A stretch of 12,245 nt of DNA, from contig JAGKVE010000059.1 of assembly GCA_021152555.1 (NCBI GenBank), forward strand, positions 1-12,245, read 5' to 3'. The notes under the pieces are model-generated. The model ran no database searches and was not told the DNA's origin. It saw only the letters and a program-made list of their open reading frames with translations. Each line of letters begins with the position of its first letter. The first letter of the stretch is position 1. This stretch comes from Bacteroidia bacterium (lineage in GTDB: Bacteria; Bacteroidota; Bacteroidia; Bacteroidales; Paludibacteraceae). Below are positions 7,014 to 12,245 of the stretch, piece by piece. The position numbers and the translations under genes are program-made.

Positions 7014-7068
7014 CACTCGGAACCTCAAATCCGTTTTCGTAACTTGCTGAATATCAGCCGTTTAACAA

Positions 7069-7082
7069 TTCAGTTTAATATC
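7069..7082 (+). repeat. 14-bp motif TTCAGTTTAATATC, copy 1
   Basis: Exact copies occur at 7069-7082, 7618-7631 and 11565-11578, all in the same orientation and all in non-coding DNA of module 3. No copy is seen in modules 1 or 2. Likely a protein-binding site; its role is unknown. Confidence 0.6.
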
Positions 7083-7097
7083 AATTTTTGCCTGTTT

Positions 7098-7115
7098 GGG
7101 GACATTTTCGGGACA
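7098..7115. repeat. Right-hand arm-like pair GGGGACA / CGGGACA
   Basis: Two 7-mers separated by TTTT with an 11-bp period, inverted with respect to the TGTCCCG pair at 6913-6930. The two pairs are equidistant from base 7014. The surrounding 7014-7244 stretch has no gene; apart from this and one copy of the 14-bp motif (7069-7082) only a 5-bp hairpin at 7229-7241 (GTGCC/GGCAC) is seen. Confidence 0.4.
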
Positions 7116-7244
7116 CTTTTTTACACAAAATGAGACAACTTTTTCCCATAGGTAAATATCTTTATTTCAGTTAGTTAGCCCACCCTTGTGAGCAACTTTT
7201 TTCGCACATTTTTGCCAACGAGTTCCGAGTGCCCGCGGCACAAT

Positions 7245-7604
7245 TCACTTGCTTTTGTAGAGGGTCATTTCTTCCTCTCTTAAAGCCACTATCTTTTCTA
7301 AGTTTTTGATGCGCTCTTCCTGCTCTTGGATGAGCTTCTTTTGTGTATCGATGATGGTACGCATGTACACTGTTACCGGTGTACTCTCGGTAAGTTTCTG
7401 CTCCTCCTCATCCCTGAAGAAGTAATCAATGGGAACACCAAAGAACTTTGACATCTGCTCCAACGTGTGCGCAGTTGGATTGGACTTCTCACCCAAGAGA
7501 TTTGACACGGAACGCTTCCGGTTGCCATATAGCAGTTCACTCAGATCTGCCGTAGGTCTTCCACTCTCTTTGAGCAAGTTTTTGACAATTTGACCGTCAA
7601 ACAT
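7245..7604 (-). CDS. XRE/Cro-CI-type helix-turn-helix repressor with coiled-coil tail
   Basis: A 119-residue protein starting at the ATG of MFDGQIVKNLL; the longer frame upstream would run through the promoter region and is not believed. Residues about 5-62 are an XRE-type DNA-binding domain: GQIVKNLLKESGRPTADLSELL, then SVSNLLGEKSNPTAHTLEQMSKFFGVPIDYFF, the typical end of the fold. Residues about 80-117 (RTIIDTQKKLIQEQEERIKNLEKIVALREEEM) form a coiled coil, probably for dimer or tetramer formation. It is divergent from the 7754 operon and two palindromes lie between them, the classical layout of a phage- or ICE-like repressor that controls itself and the replication operon. No protease domain or catalytic Ser/Lys is present. 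Confidence 0.88.
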   Translation of the reverse strand: MFDGQIVKNLLKESGRPTADLSELLYGNRKRSVSNLLGEKSNPTAHTLEQMSKFFGVPIDYFFRDEEEQKLTESTPVTVYMRTIIDTQKKLIQEQEERIKNLEKIVALREEEMTLYKSK

Positions 7605-7617
7605 TGCTTTTTCAATT

Positions 7618-7641
7618 TTCAGTTTAATATCTTTGATATTA
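7618..7641. promoter_or_regulatory. 14-bp motif copy 2 and palindrome in the XRE leader
   Basis: TAATATC-TTT-GATATTA (7625-7641) is a perfect 7-bp inverted repeat with a 3-base spacer, 21 bases before the start of the XRE gene. Its left arm is the end of the second copy of the 14-bp motif (7618-7631). The position fits an operator for autoregulation. Confidence 0.5.
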
Positions 7642-7695
7642 CAAAAATTCCGTCTAAAAAATGTGCATTTATATGTGCGTTTTTTCGCTCTTATA

Positions 7696-7738
7696 TTTGC
7701 ATATATGAAATTTTTGTTGTAATTTTGCTGCAAAATTA
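7696..7738 (+). promoter_or_regulatory. Promoter of the primase operon with overlapping operator palindrome
   Basis: TTTG at 7696-7699 and TAATTTTG at 7720-7727 match the Bacteroidetes -33 and -7 boxes with 20-base spacing. The -7 box is part of a perfect inverted repeat, TAATTTTGC-T-GCAAAATTA (7720-7738), so a bound regulator would block the promoter. A direct repeat ATGTGC at 7661 and 7673 lies upstream. The divergent XRE protein is the obvious candidate regulator. Confidence 0.7.
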
Positions 7739-7753
7739 GTAAATATTTTTGAT

Positions 7754-7993
7754 ATGAGCAAATTTTTACCGGAAAAAATTGAAAATTTTCGCATTTTTTA
7801 TGTCGAACTGCGCAAAAATAAGTTGAAAACGCAGTTTAGAGATGAAATTTGCAAGGCTACCGGTTGGGCGTACTCCACTTTCTACCATAAGATGAAGTAC
7901 GGCAATGTGTACCGTGATGAGGCACCTATAGTTAAATCAATCATTGAAACATTCGGAAGAAATGAAAACATCCAAGCCAACAAAGAAGCGTGA
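7754..7993 (+). CDS. Small putative DNA-binding protein
   Basis: A 79-residue protein, first gene after the divergent promoter, whose ATG lies 26 bases past the -7 box, so its leader is about 15-20 bases. The middle (FRDEICKATGWAYSTFYHKMKYGNVYRDEAP) can be read as a helix-turn-helix: helix, AxGW turn, STFYHKMKYG as recognition helix. It could be a Cro-like antagonist of the XRE repressor or an excisionase-like accessory factor. No specific family is recognised. The end overlaps the next reading frame by 32 bases if that gene starts at 7962. Confidence 0.65.
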   Translation: MSKFLPEKIENFRIFYVELRKNKLKTQFRDEICKATGWAYSTFYHKMKYGNVYRDEAPIVKSIIETFGRNENIQANKEA

Positions 7994-8258
7994 GTACTTT
8001 ATCCTTGAGGAGTGGCTTCCTGCTCTGCAGAAGCTGGACGGCTTCTCACTACTTGCTATCGAGTTTAAGAAGAATACCCAAGGCTTTGTCAAACAGGTCA
8101 AGGGTCAGGTCTTTGAAGAGTCAGAAAAGTACATCGGAAACATCAAGGTCGTGGAGAAGCATCCGGTGACAGTTGTTTGGCGTCACACGGGCGCGTGCTA
8201 TAACAATAGGCACGTACGCATGGAGCAATTCGATGTAACGCAATATCTGGAGCCGTAA
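7962..8258 (+). CDS. Small protein of unknown function
   Basis: A 98-residue protein starting at ATG 7962 (MKTSKPTKKREYF); an upstream in-frame ATG at 7944 would only lengthen the overlap with the previous gene. The N terminus is basic, and the body (EYFILEEWLPALQKLDGFSLLAIEFKKN, then VEKHPVTVVWRHTGACYNNRHVRMEQFDV) looks like a small mixed alpha/beta domain. No motif is recognised. It is encoded two bases upstream of the primase and overlaps the HTH gene, so it is a real operon member, probably working with replication or its control. Confidence 0.65.
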   Translation: MKTSKPTKKREYFILEEWLPALQKLDGFSLLAIEFKKNTQGFVKQVKGQVFEESEKYIGNIKVVEKHPVTVVWRHTGACYNNRHVRMEQFDVTQYLEP

Positions 8259-8260
8259 CT

Positions 8261-11200
8261 ATGTACTCAGACGAGTTTATTGAACGAGTTCGCTCCAAGA
8301 CAAACATCCAACGCGTTTTTGAAGCCAAAGGCATCACTCTCAAAAAGTCTGGTGCCGATTTGGTGTGCAAGTGCCCCTTTCATGCAGATAAGAAGCCTTC
8401 CCTGCATGTCAACCTCTCCAAAGGTCTCTGGAACTGCTTCGGATGCGGCGAAGGAGGCGATGCTATTCAGTTCGTGCGAAGAGCGTACGGCTATTCGTTC
8501 CGGGAAGCGGTCGAATACCTTGCGAATATGGCGAACATCCCTGTAGAGCAAGAGAAACAGCTATCTCAAGCGGAACTCGAAGAGCAGCACAAGCGCGAAG
8601 TGTTGCTCAATGCGATGGATGTAGTGGCTGATTTCTATGTCTCTACCCTATGGGAGGACAGCGAAGAAGCGAAGAAAGCCTTGGAAGAGGCCTCCAATCG
8701 CTGGGATAAGGATTTCCTTCAGCAATACCGTATCGGCTATGCTCCTAATAAATACGATGCCCTTATCAACTACGCCAATACCAAAGGTATCTCCGCCGAA
8801 CTGCTCTTGGAACTTGGCATGGCTAAGTATTCCAAGAATAACAACCTCATCGATGTCTTCCGCGGACGGATCATGATTCCTATCCGCAAGCGCTCCGGAA
8901 GATACGTAGCCTTTACCGGACGCACTATAAAAGCCAAAGAGGGCGATGATACACCCAAGTATATCAATAATGCCAACACACCGCTCTTTGACAAGGACAC
9001 CACAGTCTTTGGAATGGACGTGGCTGCAGGCCCGGCCATCCGTGCAGATGTGATGTACCTGGTGGAGGGTGCGCCGGATGTGCTCCGTCTGCATCAAATC
9101 GGTGTTAAGAACGCGGTCGCTTGTCTTGGTTCGGCTTGGACAGATAACCAACTCCGGCAGCTCAAACATTGCACTACCAAGTTGTGCTTTATTCCGGATG
9201 CCGACCCACCCAATCTCGAAGCAACCAATATCCGTGACAAACATGGTATTGGCATCCAAGCCGTAATTAAGAATGCGAAGAAAGCAATCTCGTTGGGCTT
9301 CAGTGTGATGGTCAAGGAGATTCCCGTCGGAGAGAAACAGGATTCTCCCCGGAAGTTCTCATACTTCAAGCAGGATCCTGATTCGTATTTCACTTCCTTT
9401 GACAAGTTCAACAAAACCGGCGAGAAAGATTTCATCATCTGGTATGCCTCCAAGATACTCGACCCTAATCAAGCCACCTCTGCCAATGCCATTGCCATTG
9501 ATGAGTTGGCTGATCTCATCGCCAGTCAGGATATCGAATCGCAGATACCGGTGTATATCGACGCGCTCCACAATATCTATCCTGGTCGTCAGACATGGAA
9601 GAAGGCTATTGACAAAGCCATCGGGGAGCGCGCGCGACAGTCCTTGTCCAAGGATGAGGATGACATCGCAGTACTCAGTGAGTTCGGCTTCATAGAGCGG
9701 CATAATGCCTACTACACATCTTCCAATGGCGCTACGGTCAAGTGGTCTAACTTTACACTCAAACCACTCTTCCATGTGCGGGATAACAATTCCGCATTGC
9801 GCCTGTATAAGATGAAGAATGAAGATGGCGTAGAACTCACGATTGAGTTCCAGCAGGAAGAACTCACTTCCCTTGCTCGTTTCCGGGCAAAAGTGGAGAG
9901 CCAAGGTAACTTTGTATGGCTGGTGGGTGAGAGCCAACTAACAAAGCTGAAGCAATTCCTCTACAAGGCTACCGAAACAGCCGAACTGATAAGGCAGTTA
10001 GGCTGGAACCATAAAGGCTTCTTTGCTTTCGGAAACGGTATTGCTTTCCGTGGCTCGTGGTATAAGGTTGATCCGTTGGGCATTGTGCGCCTTCCGGAAG
10101 ATAAAGGCAACTATTACCTGCCGGCATTTTCAGAAGTGCATGTCACCGATGATGGTAGTGACAACTTCAATGATTTCGACCGGCGCTTTATCCACGATAA
10201 CCGGAGCACCGTCTCATTGCATGAATACACTTCCAAAATGGTTGCCGTATTCGGAAACAAGGCCATCGTCGGTATCTGCTTCTATCTCGCTACGCTTTTC
10301 CGTGATATCATCCTCCGGGAAGTGTCCGGTTTTCCTCTCCTCAATCTTTTCGGTCCTAAAGGATCTGGTAAAACCGAACTGGGTCACTCACTCATGGCAT
10401 TTTTCATGTCCTATAACAAAGCACCGAACCTTACCACCTCCACGCTCCCAACAATAGCTGAAGCGGTCGGTCAGGTTTCCAATGCACTCGTTCACTTGGA
10501 TGAGTTTAGGAACAGTCTCGATACGGATAAGTACGAGTTCCTAAAAGGTCTCTGGGACAGTGTCGGCAGAAGCCGCATGAACATCGATACCGGCAAGAAG
10601 AGGGAAACATCCAAAGTGAATTGCGGCATTATCGTGTCCGGGCAGGAACTGGCCAGCCGCGATATAGCTTTGTTCTCTCGTTTCGTGTTCCTCTCGTTCT
10701 CCTCCTCACAGTTCTCCAAGGAACAGATGCACGAAATGGAACAATTCCGTGAGATACGCAAACGTGGGTGCAGCCATCTTACGCTTGATATCATCAAGTT
10801 AAGACCGCAGTTTGAGCAAGGTTTTCAGCATGCCTACTACGATGTTACCGACAAACTGTCACATCAGTTCGCCGATACGGTGGAAGGCCGTATCTTAGGT
10901 AACTGGGCGATTATACTGGCTGCCTACAAAACCTTGGAGAATTACCTCAATCTGCCATTTAACTACCCTACGGTATATAAAGAATGCTGTGCGCTGATGG
11001 AGGTGCAGAACCAGTACTGCCGTGAAAATAATGAGATTGCCAAGTTCTGGAAAACAGTTTCCTTACTTGTCAATAAGGGCATCCTCTGGGAGGACTGCGA
11101 TTTTCACATCCGTTACGTGGACCGGATCACGCTCAAGGTCGATAGCAAAACGAACACCACACGCACGCTTGATTGCGTTAAGCCGGTGCTTATTATCCGC

Positions 11201-11521
11201 AATTCAATCTTTGATGAGTACAAGGATTATTGCGTATCGCACAATGAGTCCTTCCTTTCCACACCATCCCTCAAGCAATATCTTAAAGCGTCGAAGGATT
11301 ATATTGGAACCAAAGCAAAGGAAGCCTTTACACAGATGATTAAAGGCGAACCTGTTTACAAGGAGGTAGCCGATGATAAGGGCACACGTAAAGAGCGCGC
11401 CCGGTATGTAGGGGAAGCCCTTTGCTTTGATTATGATATGACATGCGAGCTATATGAGTTCTCCCTCGCATCCACGAACATTATTGAAGAGTCTGCCGAT
11501 GACGACGAAGAACAACCATAG
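8261..11521 (+). CDS. CHC2 zinc-finger/TOPRIM primase fused to a P-loop ATPase (primase-helicase)
   Basis: A 1086-residue multidomain replication protein. Residues 1-95 form a DnaG-type CHC2 zinc finger, with ligands C38, H41, C59 and C62 (CPFH...CFGC). About 130-250 resembles the DnaG catalytic core N-lobe (YRIGYAP, FRGRIMIPI, GRYVAFTGRTI). The TOPRIM part has VEGAPDV near 268-274 and IPDADPP near 311-317, the acidic metal ligands; QDPDSYF follows. The C-terminal half has Walker A (GPKGSGKT, about 698-705) and Walker B (VHLDEF, about 744-749), then a sensor-like SGQEL segment and arginine-bearing SRFVFL, as in AAA+/SF3-like phage and plasmid helicases. Such fusions replicate phages, plasmids and mobilizable elements. 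The middle (about 390-690) is unassigned. Last gene before the twin hairpins. Confidence 0.9.
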   Translation: MYSDEFIERVRSKTNIQRVFEAKGITLKKSGADLVCKCPFHADKKPSLHVNLSKGLWNCFGCGEGGDAIQFVRRAYGYSFREAVEYLANMANIPVEQEKQLSQAELEEQHKREVLLNAMDVVADFYVSTLWEDSEEAKKALEEASNRWDKDFLQQYRIGYAPNKYDALINYANTKGISAELLLELGMAKYSKNNNLIDVFRGRIMIPIRKRSGRYVAFTGRTIKAKEGDDTPKYINNANTPLFDKDTTVFGMDVAAGPAIRADVMYLVEGAPDVLRLHQIGVKNAVACLGSAWTDNQLRQLKHCTTKLCFIPDADPPNLEATNIRDKHGIGIQAVIKNAKKAISLGFSVMVKEIPVGEKQDSPRKFSYFKQDPDSYFTSFDKFNKTGEKDFIIWYASKILDPNQATSANAIAIDELADLIASQDIESQIPVYIDALHNIYPGRQTWKKAIDKAIGERARQSLSKDEDDIAVLSEFGFIERHNAYYTSSNGATVKWSNFTLKPLFHVRDNNSALRLYKMKNEDGVELTIEFQQEELTSLARFRAKVESQGNFVWLVGESQLTKLKQFLYKATETAELIRQLGWNHKGFFAFGNGIAFRGSWYKVDPLGIVRLPEDKGNYYLPAFSEVHVTDDGSDNFNDFDRRFIHDNRSTVSLHEYTSKMVAVFGNKAIVGICFYLATLFRDIILREVSGFPLLNLFGPKGSGKTELGHSLMAFFMSYNKAPNLTTSTLPTIAEAVGQVSNALVHLDEFRNSLDTDKYEFLKGLWDSVGRSRMNIDTGKKRETSKVNCGIIVSGQELASRDIALFSRFVFLSFSSSQFSKEQMHEMEQFREIRKRGCSHLTLDIIKLRPQFEQGFQHAYYDVTDKLSHQFADTVEGRILGNWAIILAAYKTLENYLNLPFNYPTVYKECCALMEVQNQYCRENNEIAKFWKTVSLLVNKGILWEDCDFHIRYVDRITLKVDSKTNTTRTLDCVKPVLIIRNSIFDEYKDYCVSHNESFLSTPSLKQYLKASKDYIGTKAKEAFTQMIKGEPVYKEVADDKGTRKERARYVGEALCFDYDMTCELYEFSLASTNIIEESADDDEEQP

Positions 11522-11532
11522 CCCGCTCCTTA

Positions 11533-11563
11533 CGTGGAGGTTGTCGACATTGCGGCCTCCACG
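11533..11563 (+). other. 8-bp hairpin after the primase gene
   Basis: CGTGGAGG (11533-11540) pairs perfectly with CCTCCACG (11556-11563); the 15-base loop contains the palindrome TGTCGACA. There is no T-run, so it is not a standard terminator. It directly precedes the third copy of the 14-bp motif (11565-11578) and the twin hairpins, and may be part of the same structured element. Confidence 0.5.
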
Positions 11564-11564
11564 C

Positions 11565-11578
11565 TTCAGTTTAATATC
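11565..11578 (+). repeat. 14-bp motif TTCAGTTTAATATC, copy 3
   Basis: Third exact copy, 44 bases after the primase stop codon and four bases before the first twin hairpin (11582). Unlike copy 2 it is not followed by an inverted arm. Confidence 0.6.
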
Positions 11579-11581
11579 AAA

Positions 11582-11655
11582 GAGGAAGCCTGCTCGGGAG
11601 GGTCGGCTCCTCATTCTCTCGGTAGAGTGCGCCTGCTTGGGAAAGTCGGCGCCTC
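11582..11655 (+). ncRNA. Twin covarying hairpins, candidate structured RNA or ssDNA element
   Basis: Two 31-base hairpins, 11582-11612 and 11625-11655, repeat with a 43-bp period. Each has a lower stem (GAGG/CCTC or GAG/CTC) with one bulged base, a stem ending GCC/GGC, a TG/TC internal loop, and a 3-bp upper stem (CTC/GGG with one wobble; CTT/AAG) closed by GGGA, a GNRA tetraloop. All four differences within the 30-bp repeated part (26/30 identity) fall in stems and keep pairing: A-T to C-G, C-G to T-A, T-G to T-A. A small CTCT/AGAG stem lies between them. Not a terminator (no T-run). The function is unknown. Confidence 0.6.
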
Positions 11656-11704
11656 ATTCTTTTGCCCTTAGTAACGAACTCGTAACAATCAAAACTTTAC
11701 ATAT

Positions 11705-11998
11705 ATGGAAAACTTTCAATTGTTAATCTGCCTCTCCGAGGACATTCTCGTTCTTTTCTCGAACGATGACAACTACATGCGCAACTTGGATGATGTTTGG
11801 GAAGCCATTCAGAAACAAGATCCAGACCATTTCCGGGATGTACAACTCAGGATTTTGATTTCGCACTTAGCCGCAATTCACACCGCCTTTCTTAATACCT
11901 TTGGCGGTCATTCCGTCCACGAGGTGGATGCAGCCATTTCAGCAGCTTGGCATTACGCGGAAGAACACATGTCACCTCAATACCGGCAGGGCTTGTAG
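11705..11998 (+). CDS. Small protein of unknown function
   Basis: A 97-residue acidic, probably all-helical protein (MENFQLLICLSEDILVLF, NLDDVWEAIQKQDPDHFRDVQLRILISHLAAIHTAF, HEVDAAISAAWHYAEEH). It has no signal peptide, membrane segment or recognised motif. It lies 183 bases after the primase, behind the hairpin region, and a good terminator follows 32 bases after its stop, so it is probably the last gene of the replication operon. No TAnnTTTG promoter is seen directly upstream. Confidence 0.7.
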   Translation: MENFQLLICLSEDILVLFSNDDNYMRNLDDVWEAIQKQDPDHFRDVQLRILISHLAAIHTAFLNTFGGHSVHEVDAAISAAWHYAEEHMSPQYRQGL

Positions 11999-12029
11999 GC
12001 CTGCTTTGTACTATTCCGCTTTTAGGGAT

Positions 12030-12058
12030 GCGACGGGTAACACTCGTCGCTTTCTTTT
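12030..12058 (+). terminator. Rho-independent terminator of the primase operon
   Basis: GCGACGGGT (12030-12038) pairs with ACTCGTCGC (12042-12050), 9 bp with one wobble and a 3-base loop, followed by the T-rich TTTCTTTT. Confidence 0.85.
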
Positions 12059-12094
12059 GCCATTCGCATACTGCTTTATTCTCACTATTTTTAT

Positions 12095-12143
12095 TCTACA
12101 TATACTACATATACTACAACATAGTATTTATGTACTTTATGTA
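12095..12143. repeat. CTACATATA direct repeats with an inverted counterpart
   Basis: In the gene-free tail, CTACATATA occurs twice in tandem and is followed by CTACAACATA. Immediately after, GTACTTTATGTAG reads as an inverted, diverged copy (CTACATAAAGTAC on the minus strand). The arrangement could be a regulator or origin site; it is AT-rich, so chance similarity is possible. Confidence 0.4.
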
Positions 12144-12156
12144 GCTTTTGACTTTT

Positions 12157-12245
12157 CCTAAATAGTGTTGACAGTTTATTTATTAAATTACCTAAAATTA
12201 TTGTCACTCTCCTAGAATCTGTTTACATTTTCCTAAAAGAGTTTA
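12157..12245 (+). repeat. Iteron-like CCTARAAT repeats at the right edge
   Basis: CCTAAA/CCTAGA starts at 12157, 12191, 12211 and 12232. Units 1 to 3 continue with a TGTTnACAnTTT-like half (TGTTGACAGTTT, TTGTCACTCT, TGTTTACATTTT), and the fourth is cut by the window end. Spacings are 34, 20 and 21 bp. The stretch after 12058 has no gene; it may hold an origin or the promoter region of the next gene. Confidence 0.4.

Noticed and set aside
6986..7060. An intact tRNA gene on the minus strand ending with the T-arm-like repeat
   Set aside because: The T-arm and acceptor 3' strand are present, but the only anticodon-like stem at copy 3 has an 8-base loop, no D-arm fits, no matching 5' acceptor strand exists, and copies 1 and 2 have no comparable fold.
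6885..7133. An 82-residue plus-strand reading frame containing MWGSNPRHSEPQ
   Set aside because: It runs straight through the att-like repeat and the arm-like 7-mers; the peptide is the chance translation of the tRNA-like repeat.
7605..7733. N-terminal extension of the XRE repressor to 7733
   Set aside because: The extra 43 residues are low-complexity and would be encoded by the divergent promoter and its palindromes.
8648..9259. A 203-residue minus-strand frame inside the primase gene
   Set aside because: It is the antisense shadow of the well-supported primase coding sequence, with no recognised domain.
11582..11660. CRISPR array
   Set aside because: Only two imperfect 30-bp units with a 13-base gap; the differences follow base pairing and no spacers or cas genes are present.

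Overview
The window looks like an accessory region of a Bacteroidales chromosome (Bacteroides, Parabacteroides, Prevotella or Porphyromonas relatives). The grounds are promoters of the TTG / TAnnTTTG type, ECF sigma/anti-sigma pairs, a DUF4252 protein and a DUF4143 protein close in sequence to Bacteroidetes ATPases. No genus can be named from the sequence alone.

The DNA is divided by three same-orientation copies of a 28-bp repeat (37-64, 2939-2966, 6986-7013) that reads, on the minus strand, like the T-arm and acceptor 3' half of a tRNA. A second motif lies exactly 27 bases past the end of each copy, and copies 1 and 3 also have paired 7-mers with an 11-bp period near them. I read these as attachment sites of tyrosine-recombinase elements or scars of them, so the window may be a tandem accretion of islands. 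No recombinase gene is visible.

Module 1 (65-2938): a minus-strand DUF4143 gene that has lost its N-terminal AAA ATPase domain and is preceded by five 23-bp tandem repeats; then a plus-strand operon of ECF sigma factor, single-TM anti-sigma-like protein and secreted DUF4252 protein, closed by a strong bidirectional hairpin terminator.

Module 2 (2967-6985): a minus-strand secreted formylglycine-generating-enzyme-fold (SUMF1/GldK-like) protein without the FGE cysteines and with a decayed second copy of the fold. Divergent from it is a translationally coupled operon of a large exported or anchored protein, an ECF sigma factor and a small single-TM protein, followed by two hairpins.

Module 3 (7014-12245): a phage- or plasmid-like control and replication module. 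A minus-strand XRE repressor faces a plus-strand operon of two small proteins and a 1086-aa CHC2 zinc-finger/TOPRIM primase fused to a P-loop ATPase. The divergent promoter carries palindromes that look like operators. After the primase come two tandem hairpins whose four loop/stem differences all preserve pairing (a candidate structured RNA or ssDNA element), a small unknown gene, a terminator, and an AT-rich tail with iteron-like repeats. A 14-bp motif occurs three times in this module only.

The most original observations are the covarying twin hairpins (11582-11655), the att-like repeat architecture with symmetric arm-type sites, and the thrice-repeated 14-mer.
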